From Methylomonas fluvii (GTDB lineage: Bacteria > Pseudomonadota > Gammaproteobacteria > Methylococcales > Methylomonadaceae): a stretch of 64,000 nt of DNA. The stretch spans positions 1,426,001 to 1,490,000 of the forward strand of contig NZ_JACXST010000001.1 in the NCBI RefSeq assembly GCF_014850975.1, read 5' to 3'. The position numbers and the translations under genes are program-made. Numbering within the stretch: the stretch's first letter is position 1; every line of letters begins with the position of its first letter. This document shows, in pieces, positions 1-9,411 of the stretch. The notes under the pieces were generated by a model. The model was not told the DNA's origin. It saw nothing but the letters and a program-made list of their open reading frames with translations, and did not search any database.

Positions 1-29
1 GGACCCTGATCGAGGAGTAGGAATAAGTA

Positions 30-389
30 ATGGCAAATCAAAATGCAAAGGGATTTAAGCGGCTGATTAATGCCTGCTTTTTTTCGGTCGCCGGCTTTAA
101 GGCCACCTGGCGGCATGAAGAGGCATTTCGTCAGGAAGTGGCCTTGTTCGTGGTGACGACGCCGTTGGCGATCTGGCTGGGGCAAACCGCTATCGAAAAA
201 GTCTTGTTAATCGGTAGCGTGGTATTGGTGTTGCTGGTGGAATTGTTGAATTCCGCGGTAGAGGCGGTCGTGGACAGGGTGGGCTTTGAGCATCACGAGC
301 TATCCGGACGAGCCAAGGACATAGGCTCGGCGGCGGTCATGCTGTCCTTGATTTGGGCCGGCGTGACCTGGGCGTTGATTCTTTGGTAA
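30..389 (+). CDS. dgkA: Diacylglycerol kinase (DgkA)
   Basis: Inner-membrane kinase of 119 residues that phosphorylates diacylglycerol to phosphatidic acid during phospholipid and membrane-derived oligosaccharide turnover. The family signature is clear: ELLNSAVEAVVDR near residues 71-83, followed by GRAKDIGSAAV near 93-103. Three hydrophobic segments are visible (about 40-52, 55-72 and 98-118). The length matches the E. coli enzyme (about 122 residues). The start has a purine-rich GAGGAG about 15 bases upstream. The gene before it lies outside the window. Confidence 0.95.
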   Translation: MANQNAKGFKRLINACFFSVAGFKATWRHEEAFRQEVALFVVTTPLAIWLGQTAIEKVLLIGSVVLVLLVELLNSAVEAVVDRVGFEHHELSGRAKDIGSAAVMLSLIWAGVTWALILW

Positions 390-493
390 GCGGTAAAGAC
401 GAAGATGAGCGGCTGATTTTGTCGCTTTCGTCTTGTGCCTGTTTCAAACATCCGTTACCTTAAGGCGGCTGAAATCGTCAAACAAGGATAATA

Positions 494-1426
494 ATGAGTG
501 CATTGATCTGTGGCTCCATGGCCTACGACACCATCATGGTGTTTCACGACAAATTTAAACATCACATCCTCCCCGAGAAAGTACACATGCTTAACGTGTC
601 TTTCCTGGTGCCGGCCTTGCGCCGCGAATACGGCGGCTGCGCCGGTAACATTGCGTATAACTTGAAATTGTTGCAGGAAGAGCCATCCATCATGGCGACC
701 GTCGGCCACGATTTCGAACCCTATGCGCAATGGCTGAGCCAATGCGGCATTTCCAGCCGTTATATCAAGGTGCTGGATGATCATTACACCGGCCAAGCCT
801 ATATCACCACCGATGTAGACGATAACCAAATCACCGCTTTCCATCCCGGTGCCATGAGTTTTTCGCATTTAAATACCGTGCCGGCCGACTCGGGCATTAC
901 CATTGGTATCGTCTCGCCGGACGGCAAACAAGGCATGCAGGAGCACGCTCAGCAATTCGCCGAGCAAGGCATTCCATTTATTTTCGATCCCGGCCAAGGC
1001 ATGCCAATGTTCGATGGCGACGAGTTGCTGGCGTTCCTGGAACTGGCTAATTACGCCACGTTCAACGACTACGAGTCGGAGTTGATGCAGCAGCGCACCG
1101 GCCTGACGCTGGAGCAAATTGCCGAAAAAGTCGACGCATTGATCATCACCCTGGGCGGTAACGGCTCCAAGGTCTATACGCGCGGCGAAGTGATCGACAT
1201 TCCGCCGGCCAAGCCCAAACAAGTGCTGGATCCCACAGGCTGCGGCGACGCTTATCGCGCCGGTCTGCTGTACGGTTTGATCAACGATTACGATTGGGAT
1301 GTGACAGGTCGGATCGCTTCGCTGTTAGGCGCGATCAAAATCGAGCACAACGGCACCCAGAACCACACCTTTACGATGGCGGAGTTCAAAAAACGCTATC
1401 AGGATACTTTTGGTTCGACGTTTTGA
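494..1426 (+). CDS. PfkB-family carbohydrate/nucleoside kinase
   Basis: A 310-residue ribokinase/PfkB-fold kinase. The N-terminal glycine-rich GGCAGNIAYN (residues 47-56) and the C-terminal anion-hole/catalytic motif DPTGCGDAYRAG (about 245-256), with its catalytic Asp in GCGD, identify the family. The usual GAGD is GCGD here, as in a subgroup often annotated as adenosine kinase. The substrate cannot be decided from sequence; adenosine or a sugar are both possible. An AAGGATAAT ribosome-binding stretch precedes the ATG. The stop overlaps the probable start region of mazG, so the two are likely co-transcribed. Confidence 0.85.
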   Translation: MSALICGSMAYDTIMVFHDKFKHHILPEKVHMLNVSFLVPALRREYGGCAGNIAYNLKLLQEEPSIMATVGHDFEPYAQWLSQCGISSRYIKVLDDHYTGQAYITTDVDDNQITAFHPGAMSFSHLNTVPADSGITIGIVSPDGKQGMQEHAQQFAEQGIPFIFDPGQGMPMFDGDELLAFLELANYATFNDYESELMQQRTGLTLEQIAEKVDALIITLGGNGSKVYTRGEVIDIPPAKPKQVLDPTGCGDAYRAGLLYGLINDYDWDVTGRIASLLGAIKIEHNGTQNHTFTMAEFKKRYQDTFGSTF

Positions 1427-1428
1427 GT

Positions 1429-2238
1429 TTGACTAAAACCCAGGAATTGCTGGCGTTGATGGCCCGCTTGCGCGACCCGGAGACGGGTTGCGCCTGGGAC
1501 GTCAAGCAGGATTTCCATAGCCTGATTCCCTACACCATCGAAGAAGCCTATGAGGTGGCCGACGCCATCGAACGTAACGATTTCGACGATTTGCGCGGCG
1601 AATTGGGCGACCTATTGTTACAAGTGGTGTTTCACTCGCAAATTGCCGATGAGCGCGGTTTATTCGATTTCGAGCAGGTGGCGGCGGCGATAGGCGAAAA
1701 GTTAGTCAGCCGGCATCCGCATGTGTTTGCCGATGTAAAGTTCGACACCGATGAGCAGCGCCAGCAAGCCTGGGATGAAGCCAAAGCGCAAGAACGCCGC
1801 TTGAAACAGCCTACCCAGCAAACCGAAAGCGTGTTGGCCGGCGTCGCGCAAAGTCTGCCGGCGCTGGTGCAGTGCGAGAAAATTCAAAATCGCGCGGCCA
1901 GCCACGGTTTCGATTGGCCGGAAACCGAACCGGTATTCGACAAAGTGCGCGAGGAGTTGCAGGAAGTCCACGAAGCCTGGCAGTCCGGCGATCAAGCGCA
2001 TATCCAGGAAGAAATCGGCGATTTGCTGCTGGTGGTCGTTAATCTGGCTCGGCACCTGAAAGTCAATCCGGAAATTGCCTTGCGCGAAGCCACCAAAAAG
2101 TTCACCCGCCGCTTCAATTACATCGAAAAGCAAGTGGAAGCCTCCGGCCGCGAGTTACGCGATTGCGAATTGGCGGAACTGGACGGCTTATGGGATGAAG
2201 CCAAGCGTCACTTAAAGCAATTGCAGCCCCATGGCTAG
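1429..2238 (+). CDS. mazG: Nucleoside triphosphate pyrophosphohydrolase MazG
   Basis: A 269-residue tandem-domain MazG that hydrolyses (d)NTPs to NMP and pyrophosphate, thought to clean damaged nucleotides and modulate ppGpp. Both MazG domains carry the EExxE..ExxD metal site: EEAYEVADAIE with ELGDLLLQVVFH in the first half, and EELQEVHEAW with EEIGDLLLVVVN in the second. Full-length enzymes begin about ten residues before the LMxRLRDP motif; that places the start at the TTG at 1429, just after the kinase stop. A TTG at 1423 or the ATG at 1459 are alternatives. Confidence 0.9.
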   Translation: MTKTQELLALMARLRDPETGCAWDVKQDFHSLIPYTIEEAYEVADAIERNDFDDLRGELGDLLLQVVFHSQIADERGLFDFEQVAAAIGEKLVSRHPHVFADVKFDTDEQRQQAWDEAKAQERRLKQPTQQTESVLAGVAQSLPALVQCEKIQNRAASHGFDWPETEPVFDKVREELQEVHEAWQSGDQAHIQEEIGDLLLVVVNLARHLKVNPEIALREATKKFTRRFNYIEKQVEASGRELRDCELAELDGLWDEAKRHLKQLQPHG

Positions 2239-2698
2239 TCCGCGTAGGAGCGATGTCAGTCGCCTAATACACCTCAGTTTGCTTTTTAGCGTTTGGGCAT
2301 ACAGTGAGACAGCTACGGCCGAATTATTGGGCACAATCTCAGATGAAACCGCACCTATTGTTAAGCCGCTAGAACCTAAAACCGGCAAAAACGACGACCG
2401 GAAAATCATCTATCGAGTTATTTGCTCGCCTGAAGATCAAGACTTGCCTGACTGCGACCGGTCAGCCGTTGATGACGGCAACGACGCTGCCACATTGCCG
2501 ATGCCTGATTTACCGCCGGATAGCGCGGACCTGGCAGAGCAGTCAGCGCAAACTGAGGCCGCGAAACTGACGGCGGAGGAAAAACCGCAGCAATCCGCGC
2601 ATAAAAAAGTCGCCAAGCTCAGTAAGTCCGCAAAAAAGACTGCCACAAAAAAGGCGGCAGCCAAAAAGTCGGACAGCAAGAAAAAGCCACGCAAATAG
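2231..2698 (+). CDS. Exported hypothetical protein with Lys/Ala-rich tail
   Basis: A 155-residue protein of unknown function whose ATG overlaps the end of mazG by 8 bases. The first ~30 residues look like a signal peptide (positive start, hydrophobic LIHLSLLFSVWAY, then TATA-E). The middle is acidic and contains two cysteines (SPEDQDLPDC). The last ~45 residues are repeats of KKxAxK that resemble histone-like low-complexity tails. The tail could bind nucleic acid, cell-wall polymers or other anions; nothing in the sequence decides which. Confidence 0.6.
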   Translation: MASPRRSDVSRLIHLSLLFSVWAYSETATAELLGTISDETAPIVKPLEPKTGKNDDRKIIYRVICSPEDQDLPDCDRSAVDDGNDAATLPMPDLPPDSADLAEQSAQTEAAKLTAEEKPQQSAHKKVAKLSKSAKKTATKKAAAKKSDSKKKPRK

Positions 2699-2800
2699 AG
2701 CGGATGGCCATAGCAAAGCCCATGGTCTGATTTTGCCGCAAGCGGAACTGCCGGCCCGGTTTACGGTCGAGTGGTTCTAAACTTTTCAAGAGGCGTCACC

Positions 2801-3730
2801 ATGAAACTTTCCGGCATCCCCGCAACTCCCGCTTCCGAAATCACGCCTCGCGAGCTGTTTTACCAGCGCCGGCATTTCATGCAGTTGGCACTCGGCGGCT
2901 CTACCGCCTTACTCGCTAGCGCGGCTTTCGGCGGCGAAAAGCTGGCAAGCAGCCTCTCCGAAGCCTATGGTCTGACCGATAAATTGACGCCTCTGGAAGA
3001 CGTCAGCCAATACAATAATTTTTACGAATTCGACACCAGCAAGGAAGGCCCGGCCAAAATGGCCGGCCGTCTAAAAACCCGGCCGTGGACGGTGAGTGTG
3101 GAAGGCGAAGTCCGCAAACCCAAACAATTTGCCATAGAGGATTTACTGAAATTGGCGCCGATGCAAGAGCGCATCTACCGCTTGCGTTGTGTGGAAGCCT
3201 GGTCGATGGTCATTCCCTGGCTAGGTTATCCCTTGGCGGAGCTGCTGAAACAAGTGGAGCCGACCAGCGATGCCCGTTATGTGGAATTCGTCAGCCTGCA
3301 CGATCCCGAGCAACTGCCCGGCCAAAGGCGGGCGGTATTGGAGTGGCCGTACCGCGAAGGCTTGCGCATCGACGAAGCCATGCATCCCTTGGCTTTGCTG
3401 ACCTTTGGTTTGTACGGCGAAGTATTACCTAATCAAAACGGCGCACCGGTCAGAATGGTGGTGCCGTGGAAATACGGTTTCAAAAGCGCCAAATCCATCG
3501 TCAAGATTCGCTTGCTCAAGCAGCAGCCCACGACCAGTTGGATGCAAGCCGGCCCAAATGAATACGGTTTCTACGCCAACGTTAATCCAGAGGTCGATCA
3601 CCCACGCTGGAGCCAAGCCAAAGAGCGCCGCTTGGGCGAGTTTCTAAAACGGCCGACCTTGCCGTTCAACGGCTATGCCGAGCAAGTCGCCGGTTTGTAT
3701 GCCGGGATGGATTTGACTAAAAACTTTTGA
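2801..3730 (+). CDS. msrP: Periplasmic methionine-sulfoxide reductase catalytic subunit MsrP
   Basis: A 309-residue molybdopterin enzyme that reduces methionine sulfoxide in periplasmic proteins after oxidative or chlorine stress. A twin-arginine signal [13 protein letters not shown] spans residues 21-33, as expected for export of a folded Mo protein. The molybdenum-ligating cysteine lies in RLRCVEAWS (Cys130). The length matches YedY/MsrP. The start at 2801 is preferred over the upstream 2771 because AAGAGG sits nine bases before it. It overlaps msrQ by four bases, so the two are co-translated. Confidence 0.95.
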   Translation: MKLSGIPATPASEITPRELFYQRRHFMQLALGGSTALLASAAFGGEKLASSLSEAYGLTDKLTPLEDVSQYNNFYEFDTSKEGPAKMAGRLKTRPWTVSVEGEVRKPKQFAIEDLLKLAPMQERIYRLRCVEAWSMVIPWLGYPLAELLKQVEPTSDARYVEFVSLHDPEQLPGQRRAVLEWPYREGLRIDEAMHPLALLTFGLYGEVLPNQNGAPVRMVVPWKYGFKSAKSIVKIRLLKQQPTTSWMQAGPNEYGFYANVNPEVDHPRWSQAKERRLGEFLKRPTLPFNGYAEQVAGLYAGMDLTKNF

Positions 3731-4365
3731 CTGTGAATTGGAAAACGCTTGGCGATACTCACCTGCGGCGTTTAAAACCGCTGGTGTTTTTAGCGGCTTT
3801 ATTGCCCTTGGGGCTATTGTTGACGGCGGCCTGGCAAGAGCAATTGGGTGCTAATCCCATCGAAAAAATCACCCACAACACCGGTTATTGGACATTGACG
3901 TTTTTACTTATAAGCCTGGGCGTCACCCCGCTAAGGCAACTGAGCGGGGTAAATTGGTTGATACGGCTAAGGCGTATGCTGGGCTTGTTTGCCTTTTTTT
4001 ACGCCTGTCTGCACTTTCTGACTTATCTGGTTTTGGATCAGTTTTTCGATTGGTCAGCAATAGCCAAAGACATCCTGAAACGCCCCTACATTACTGTCGG
4101 TTTTGCGGCGTTCTTGCTCCTGATTCCTTTGGCCGTAACCTCCACCAATGCTATGCAGCGCCGACTCGGCGGCAAAAATTGGAAACGCTTACACCGCTTA
4201 GCCTACCTGATCGCCGGCGCCGGCGTAGCGCACTTTGCCTGGCTGGTAAAAAAAGATTTAAGCAGGCCCTTGCTGTTTGGCGCAGTGCTGGCCGTGTTAT
4301 TGGGCTTGCGCTGGTTTTATCGTTTTAGAGCTAGCCGTTTACGTCGTTCATATTCCTCGGTTTAG
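3727..4365 (+). CDS. msrQ: Heme-binding membrane subunit MsrQ
   Basis: A 212-residue b-type cytochrome of the ferric-reductase-like membrane family that passes electrons from the quinone pool to MsrP. Six hydrophobic segments are visible. Histidines in [26 protein letters not shown] and VAHFAWL are the likely heme ligands. The start codon is TTG at 3727, overlapping the msrP stop; GTG at 3733 is an alternative. The gene order msrP-msrQ is conserved in proteobacteria. Confidence 0.93.
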   Translation: MTVNWKTLGDTHLRRLKPLVFLAALLPLGLLLTAAWQEQLGANPIEKITHNTGYWTLTFLLISLGVTPLRQLSGVNWLIRLRRMLGLFAFFYACLHFLTYLVLDQFFDWSAIAKDILKRPYITVGFAAFLLLIPLAVTSTNAMQRRLGGKNWKRLHRLAYLIAGAGVAHFAWLVKKDLSRPLLFGAVLAVLLGLRWFYRFRASRLRRSYSSV

Positions 4366-4406
4366 ACTAGGCTTATACTTTTTACGCTTTGCAAAGGGAT
4401 ACTAAG

Positions 4407-4922
4407 TTGCAAACTATTAGACCCAATGTCATCGATATCGAAGCCTCCGGTTTTGGCTTCGATAGTTATCCCATCGAAGTAGGCGTGGTGTTGGGTAACG
4501 GGCAAAAATATTGCGCGCTGATCAAGCCTGCGAGTGATTGGAGTTATTGGGATGAGCAGGCCGAACGGGTGCATGGCTTGAGCCGCGAGACACTATACAG
4601 TTCCGGAAAGCCTATCTCTCTGGTGGCCAGCGAACTAAATGATTTTTTAGCGGGTAAAACAGTGTATAGCGACGGTTGGGTGGTCGACAAGCCGTGGTTA
4701 TCTCGCTTGTTTTTTCGGTGCGGCGTACAGCCGGGCTTTTATCTCAGCGCGTTGGAAATGATATTGAAAGAAGCGCAAATGGATATCTGGAGCCAAACCA
4801 AACGGCAAGTGATCCAGGATTTAGCCCTGATGCGTCACCGAGCCAGTACCGATGCCTTAATCATTCAGGAAACCTATGCGCGTACCCGGCAATTGATTAA
4901 TGGTGGATTAGCACCGGCTTGA
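4407..4922 (+). CDS. DEDD-family 3'-5' exonuclease-like protein
   Basis: A 171-residue protein with the three exonuclease motifs of the DnaQ/RNase T fold: DIEASG near residue 10 (Asp and Glu of motif I), YSDGWVVDKPW near residue 90 (motif II) and HRASTDALI near residue 150 (motif III, DEDDh type). It probably trims DNA or RNA 3' ends in the cytoplasm; the substrate is unknown. The start is taken as TTG at 4407 because AAAGGGA lies just upstream. It stands alone between msrQ and a 190-bp intergenic region. Confidence 0.7.
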   Translation: MQTIRPNVIDIEASGFGFDSYPIEVGVVLGNGQKYCALIKPASDWSYWDEQAERVHGLSRETLYSSGKPISLVASELNDFLAGKTVYSDGWVVDKPWLSRLFFRCGVQPGFYLSALEMILKEAQMDIWSQTKRQVIQDLALMRHRASTDALIIQETYARTRQLINGGLAPA

Positions 4923-5055
4923 TCTTGCATTGATTGCTGAAATTCGCCTCTTGAATCGTACCGAATTTGCCTAAAGTTGATAACTGTCCGTGGCCTTGAT
5001 AGCCTATGCCGCCGGCCGGAGCTTCGCGGGGTATTTGGCGGAAAAAAATGAGCCA

Positions 5056-5083
5056 GGGTTGGTACCAACCCGATAATTATAAT
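5056..5083 (+). promoter_or_regulatory. Palindrome plus consensus -10 box
   Basis: A perfect 16-bp palindrome, GGGTTGGTACCAACCC (5056-5071), sits directly upstream of a perfect TATAAT (5078-5083), 27 bases before the ATG of the 109-residue gene. The palindrome covers the place of the -35 box, so it is best read as an operator for a dimeric regulator acting on this promoter. The regulator is not identifiable. Confidence 0.5.
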
Positions 5084-5109
5084 AAACGAGAAAATCGAGA
5101 GCTCGTACC

Positions 5110-5439
5110 ATGAAACTGGAAACCCAATTTAGCAATCAGCAACTCAAGCGCATCAACGTTCAAGGCATACTTTACATGTGTTCCTGTCCGTCGCAAGTTG
5201 GCGGGCAGATCGATAGCTTGCGTAAGCTGTTCGATTACCAGGCCAATTGTGCCGAACGTAGCGCCAGCGACATACAAACCAAGGTGCATCAACGCATCGC
5301 CGACGCCACTGAAAAAGCTCATCTGATCATGGAACAGTGTCTGAAAGACATCCTGGAACTGGAAGGCTGGGACCCGGAAACCCTGGAAATGCCGGCTGGC
5401 TTGCGGACTTTGCTGGAACAAGAAATAGACAGCGAGTAA
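5110..5439 (+). CDS. Conserved-looking small cytoplasmic protein, unknown function
   Basis: A 109-residue protein with no signal peptide or membrane segment and no domain I recognise. It has three cysteines in the first half (CSC near residues 24-26 and one near 47) and a mostly helical, charged second half (ATEKAHLIMEQCLKDILELE). A consensus -10 element and an operator-like palindrome precede it, and coding composition resembles its neighbours, so it is likely a real regulated gene. It stands alone. Confidence 0.55.
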   Translation: MKLETQFSNQQLKRINVQGILYMCSCPSQVGGQIDSLRKLFDYQANCAERSASDIQTKVHQRIADATEKAHLIMEQCLKDILELEGWDPETLEMPAGLRTLLEQEIDSE

Positions 5440-5543
5440 GCAAGTGCAGGCAATTCCTTGGGTGAGTGCGTGAGTTGGATTAACGAAAAAATCCAGCGTG
5501 GTTTAGAGGCTAGCCTATTTAATTTTGTGTGCAGGGACTGCCT

Positions 5544-5993
5544 TCATTGCCCGTATTTCTTTTCCAATTCCCGTGATAAGGCGTCGGCTTCCTCGTCGGA
5601 CATGTTTTCCAATTCGTGCAGACTTTTTCCGGTCACTTGTTTTACCGCCGCTGCGCCTTGGCCTTGGTTAAGCGCACTGCGGGCTTCTTGAGCCAAGCGA
5701 TTGGCCTCGTCCGTGGTTTGTTTGATCTTGGCATCGTACAAGCGATTCACTTCCGCATCTGATTTGCCCTTGGCCGCCGCACCCAGGTTTTTGCGCTTGC
5801 TCTCCATCATTTCCTGGTTGGCTTTGGCATTCGCGGCGTCGATCATTTTTTGTGCCTCGCGTTGTTTGGCTTGTTCGGCGCGCTGCGTGGCTTCCCGCTG
5901 TGCTTGTTCTTGCGCTTCCAGTTCCGGGTCCCAGTCGGCCAGGACATTGGTGTTAAATACTGTGATCAAGATCAGTACGATAACGCGATTCAT
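5544..5993 (-). CDS. Secreted coiled-coil protein, unknown function
   Basis: A 149-residue protein with a short signal peptide (MNRVIVLILITVFNTNVLA) followed by a long Ala/Gln/Glu/Arg-rich region with heptad-like spacing, predicted to form a coiled coil in the periplasm. The C-terminal third repeats acidic-basic patterns (MSDEEADALSRELEKK). It reads toward the 109-residue gene. AGGAGACCTC lies just before the ATG on the minus strand. No enzymatic motif is visible. Confidence 0.6.
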   Translation of the reverse strand: MNRVIVLILITVFNTNVLADWDPELEAQEQAQREATQRAEQAKQREAQKMIDAANAKANQEMMESKRKNLGAAAKGKSDAEVNRLYDAKIKQTTDEANRLAQEARSALNQGQGAAAVKQVTGKSLHELENMSDEEADALSRELEKKYGQ

Positions 5994-6272
5994 GAAGAGG
6001 TCTCCTGGGGATGCGATTTTAATTATTGTGGGTTGTTCAATCTAGTCGAAAAAGTCTTTGCAGACGGCTATTCACTGTAGTCGCGCCTCCTCAGGCCTGT
6101 CAATCAATTGTGCGGCAGGTATTCGAATATTCAGTCGTACAGTTAACCTTGTGTCGTATTTCCGGCAATCTTTGCATGGTATTGTTGGGTTTGTTAGGTA
6201 GCAGACAGAGGCTAGGTTGATCAAAACGCCAATTGTCTTACCATTTCAAAGGTTTTACGCCTGCCGGTTGGC

Positions 6273-6288
6273 CGGCATAGATGTTGCT
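6273..6288 (+). promoter_or_regulatory. Sigma-54-like -24/-12 promoter of the hydrogenase operon
   Basis: CGGCATAGATGTTGCT has GG and GC separated by exactly ten bases, as the sigma-54 consensus TGGCAC-N5-TTGCW requires, and matches 9 of 11 conserved positions. It lies about 240 bases before hupS. Uptake-hydrogenase operons in Rhodobacter, Ralstonia and rhizobia are known to use sigma-54 with HupR/HoxA-type activators. The rest of the 5994-6514 gap shows no gene. Confidence 0.55.
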
Positions 6289-6301
6289 CTGGCTTTGCGG
6301 G

Positions 6302-6333
6302 GCAAGCCCAGTCACCACGGTGGTTGGGCTTGC
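6302..6333. repeat. 32-bp near-perfect palindrome in the hupS leader
   Basis: GCAAGCCCA (6302-6310) and TGGGCTTGC (6325-6333) are exact inverse complements, and the inner CACC/GGTG also pairs. It begins where transcription from the sigma-54-like promoter would start, so it is either an operator or a leader hairpin. There is no T-run, so it is not a standard terminator. Confidence 0.5.
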
Positions 6334-6514
6334 AACTCGCATAATAACAATCAAGGGTTTTCACCGTCCGGGATTAACTGGATCGGCACAACCGCGGGGG
6401 CGGTTTTGAAAACTTGCTGTTTGAAGATACTGGATAACAACAATCAGCGCCGAAAATCGCGTGGTTTCGTCAAGCCAGTCACTTCGATTAGCCATAACGA
6501 CGACTGGAGTATCG

Positions 6515-7606
6515 ATGATCGAAACCTTTTACGATGTGATGCGCCGGCAGGGCATCACCCGCCGCAGTTTTCTGAAGTTTTGCAGCTTAACGGCTGCGTC
6601 GCTGGGTTTGAGTCCGGCCTTCGCGCCGAAAATCGCTCACGCGATGGAAACCAAGCCGCGCATCCCGGTGTTGTGGTTGCACGGCCTGGAATGCACTTGC
6701 TGCTCGGAATCCTTCATCCGCTCCGGCCATCCCTTGGCCAAAGATGTGATTTTGTCGATGCTGTCGTTGGATTACGATGACACCATCATGGCCGCCGCCG
6801 GCCATAACGCCGAAGCCATCGTTACCGAGATCGTCGAAAAATACAAAGGCAATTACATCCTGGCCGTGGAAGGCAATCCGCCGCTGGCCGAAGACGGCAT
6901 GTATTGCATCATCGGCGGCAAGCCCTTTGTCGAGCAGCTCAAATACGCTGCCGAAAGCTGCAAAGCCATCATTTCCTGGGGCTCTTGCGCTTCCTGGGGT
7001 TGCGTGCAAGCCGCCAAACCCAATCCAACCCGCGCCACGCCGGTCCACAAAGTACCCGGCTTGGCCGACAAACCCATTATTAAAGTCCCTGGTTGCCCGC
7101 CGATTGCCGAGGTGATGACCGCTGTGGTGGCTTATCTATTAACGTTCGACAAACTGCCGACCCTGGACAAACAAGGCCGGCCGCAGATGTTCTACAGCCA
7201 ACGCATCCACGACAAATGCTACCGGCGGCCACATTTCGACGCCGGCCAATTTGTCGAACAATGGGACGACGAAGCCGCCCGCCAAGGCCATTGTCTGTAC
7301 AAAATGGGCTGCAAAGGGCCAACCACTTATAACGCCTGCTCCACGGTGAAATGGAACGAAGGCACCTCGTTTCCGATTCAATCCGGCCACGGCTGTATCG
7401 GTTGTTCCGAAGACGGTTTCTGGGATAAAGGCAGCTTTTACGACCGCCTCACAGGTATCAACCAATTTGGTATCGAAGCCAATGCCGATGTGGTCGGTGG
7501 CACTGCCGCCGCGATTGTGGGCGCCGGCGTCGCCGCGCATGCCGGTTTGACGGCTTTGCATAACGCCAAACAAGCCGGGGATAAACAACCAGGAGCGCAG
7601 CAATAA
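6515..7606 (+). CDS. hupS: [NiFe] uptake hydrogenase small subunit, oxygen-tolerant type
   Basis: A 363-residue electron-transfer subunit with three iron-sulfur clusters, bound to the periplasmic face of the inner membrane. The Tat signal RRSFLKF lies at residues 16-22, with probable cleavage after AHA (residue 43). Proximal-cluster cysteines are Cys60, Cys62, Cys63, Cys158 and Cys163 plus one in VPGCPP. The extra Cys62 and Cys163 correspond to Cys19 and Cys120 of E. coli Hyd-1, which build the [4Fe-3S] cluster that confers oxygen tolerance (group 1d). A C-terminal hydrophobic helix (about 327-350) anchors it. The start at 6515 fits the Tat signal; it overlaps hupL by one base. Confidence 0.97.
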   Translation: MIETFYDVMRRQGITRRSFLKFCSLTAASLGLSPAFAPKIAHAMETKPRIPVLWLHGLECTCCSESFIRSGHPLAKDVILSMLSLDYDDTIMAAAGHNAEAIVTEIVEKYKGNYILAVEGNPPLAEDGMYCIIGGKPFVEQLKYAAESCKAIISWGSCASWGCVQAAKPNPTRATPVHKVPGLADKPIIKVPGCPPIAEVMTAVVAYLLTFDKLPTLDKQGRPQMFYSQRIHDKCYRRPHFDAGQFVEQWDDEAARQGHCLYKMGCKGPTTYNACSTVKWNEGTSFPIQSGHGCIGCSEDGFWDKGSFYDRLTGINQFGIEANADVVGGTAAAIVGAGVAAHAGLTALHNAKQAGDKQPGAQQ

Positions 7607-9402
7607 TGACAGTCCGAAACACCCCCAACGGTTTTAATTTAAACGATGCCGGCCGTCGCGTCGTGGTCGATCCGGTCACCCGTATCGAAGGCCACATGCG
7701 CTGCGAAGTCAACATCGACGACGACAACATCATCCGTAACGCCATCTCCAGCGGCACCATGTGGCGCGGGCTGGAAGTGATTTTAAAAGGCCGCGACCCG
7801 CGCGACGCCTGGGCTTTCGTGCAACGTATCTGCGGCGTCTGCACCGGCACCCATGCACTGACCTCGGTGCGGGCGGTGGAAGATGCGCTGAAAATCAAGA
7901 TTCCGGAGAACGCCAACTCGATCCGTAACATCATGCAGCTGAGTCTGCAGGCGCACGATCACTTGGTGCATTTCTATCATTTGCATGCCTTGGATTGGGT
8001 GAATCCGGTCAATGCCTTGAAGGCCGATCCAGTGGCAACCTCGGTCTTGCAACAACAGATTTCGCCCAGCAATCCCAAATCGTCGCCCGGCTATTTTCGC
8101 GATACCCAAAGTCGTCTGAAAAAGTTCGTCGAATCCGGCCAGCTTGGCCCGTTCAAAAATGGCTACTGGACTAATCCGGCTTATTTACTACCACCGGAAG
8201 CCGATTTGTTGGCGGTCACGCATTATCTGGAAGCGCTGGATTTTCAGAAAGACATCATGAAAATCCGCACCATCTTCGGCGGCAAGGACCCGCATCCGAA
8301 CTGGCTGGTGGGTGGCGTGCCGTGTGCGATCAATCTGGACGGCGTCGGCGCGGTGGGGGCGATCAATATGGAGCGCTTGAATCTGGTGTCTTCGATCATC
8401 GACCGCACGATTACTTTCATCGATCAGGTCTATATCCCGGATTTATTGGCTATCGCTCAGTTCTACAAAGGTTGGATGTACGGCGGTGGTTTGGCCGGTG
8501 CCAGCATGCTGTCTTACGGCGACATTCCGGATAAGGCCAACGATTATTCCGCCGCCAATTTATTGATGCCGCGCGGCGCGATCATCAACGGCGATTTGAC
8601 TAAAGTCCACGAAGTCGATTTGACCGACCCCGAGCAGATCAAGGAATACGTGCCGCACTCTTGGTACAAATACCCTGACGAAGCACTGGGATTGCATCCC
8701 TATGATGGCATCACCGAACCGAACTATAAAATCGGTGCCAAAACCAAGGGCGACCGCACTAACATCCAGGAACTGGATGAAAGCGCCAAATATTCCTGGA
8801 TCAAAGCCCCACGCTGGCGCGGCCATGCCATGGAAGTGGGTCCGTTGGCGCGCTACGTCATCGGCTACGCGCAAGGTAACAAGGAAATTACCGAGCAGAT
8901 CAATTTTGTTTTAAAAAACCTGGACGTGCCTGTCAGTGCCTTGTTCTCCACCTTGGGCCGTACCGCCGCCCGTGGTTTGGAAGCGCAATGGGCCGCCGGC
9001 AAGATGCGTTACTTCATGGACAAAATGATCGCCAATCTGAAAACCGGCGATTTAGCCACCGCCAACGTCGAGCGTTGGGACCCGGAAACCTGGCCGAGCA
9101 GCGTCAAAGGCGTGGGCTTTACCGAAGCGCCGCGTGGGGCCTTGGGCCACTGGCTGAAAATCGAAGACACCAAAATCGCCAATTACCAATGCGTGGTGCC
9201 TACCACCTGGAACGGTTCACCGCGCGACGAGCAAGGCAATATCGGTGCCTTCGAGGCTTCGTTGATGAACACTAAAGTCGAGGTGCCGGACGAACCCGTG
9301 GAAATTTTGCGTACGTTGCACAGTTTCGACCCGTGTCTGGCTTGCTCGACCCATGTGATGAGCCCGGACGGTACCGAATTAACCAGTGTCAAAGTCAGAT
9401 AA
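7606..9402 (+). CDS. hupL: [NiFe] uptake hydrogenase large subunit
   Basis: A 598-residue catalytic subunit that oxidises H2 at a Ni-Fe(CN)2CO centre. The four metal-binding cysteines are visible in RICGVC (Cys76, Cys79) and DPCLAC (Cys577, Cys580). His583 closes the DPCLACSTH motif; HupD is expected to cut after it and remove the last 15 residues once nickel is in place. RIEGH near residue 26 is also conserved. The subunit has no signal of its own and is exported with HupS through Tat. Confidence 0.97.
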   Translation: MTVRNTPNGFNLNDAGRRVVVDPVTRIEGHMRCEVNIDDDNIIRNAISSGTMWRGLEVILKGRDPRDAWAFVQRICGVCTGTHALTSVRAVEDALKIKIPENANSIRNIMQLSLQAHDHLVHFYHLHALDWVNPVNALKADPVATSVLQQQISPSNPKSSPGYFRDTQSRLKKFVESGQLGPFKNGYWTNPAYLLPPEADLLAVTHYLEALDFQKDIMKIRTIFGGKDPHPNWLVGGVPCAINLDGVGAVGAINMERLNLVSSIIDRTITFIDQVYIPDLLAIAQFYKGWMYGGGLAGASMLSYGDIPDKANDYSAANLLMPRGAIINGDLTKVHEVDLTDPEQIKEYVPHSWYKYPDEALGLHPYDGITEPNYKIGAKTKGDRTNIQELDESAKYSWIKAPRWRGHAMEVGPLARYVIGYAQGNKEITEQINFVLKNLDVPVSALFSTLGRTAARGLEAQWAAGKMRYFMDKMIANLKTGDLATANVERWDPETWPSSVKGVGFTEAPRGALGHWLKIEDTKIANYQCVVPTTWNGSPRDEQGNIGAFEASLMNTKVEVPDEPVEILRTLHSFDPCLACSTHVMSPDGTELTSVKVR

Positions 9403-9411
9403 GGAATAGCC

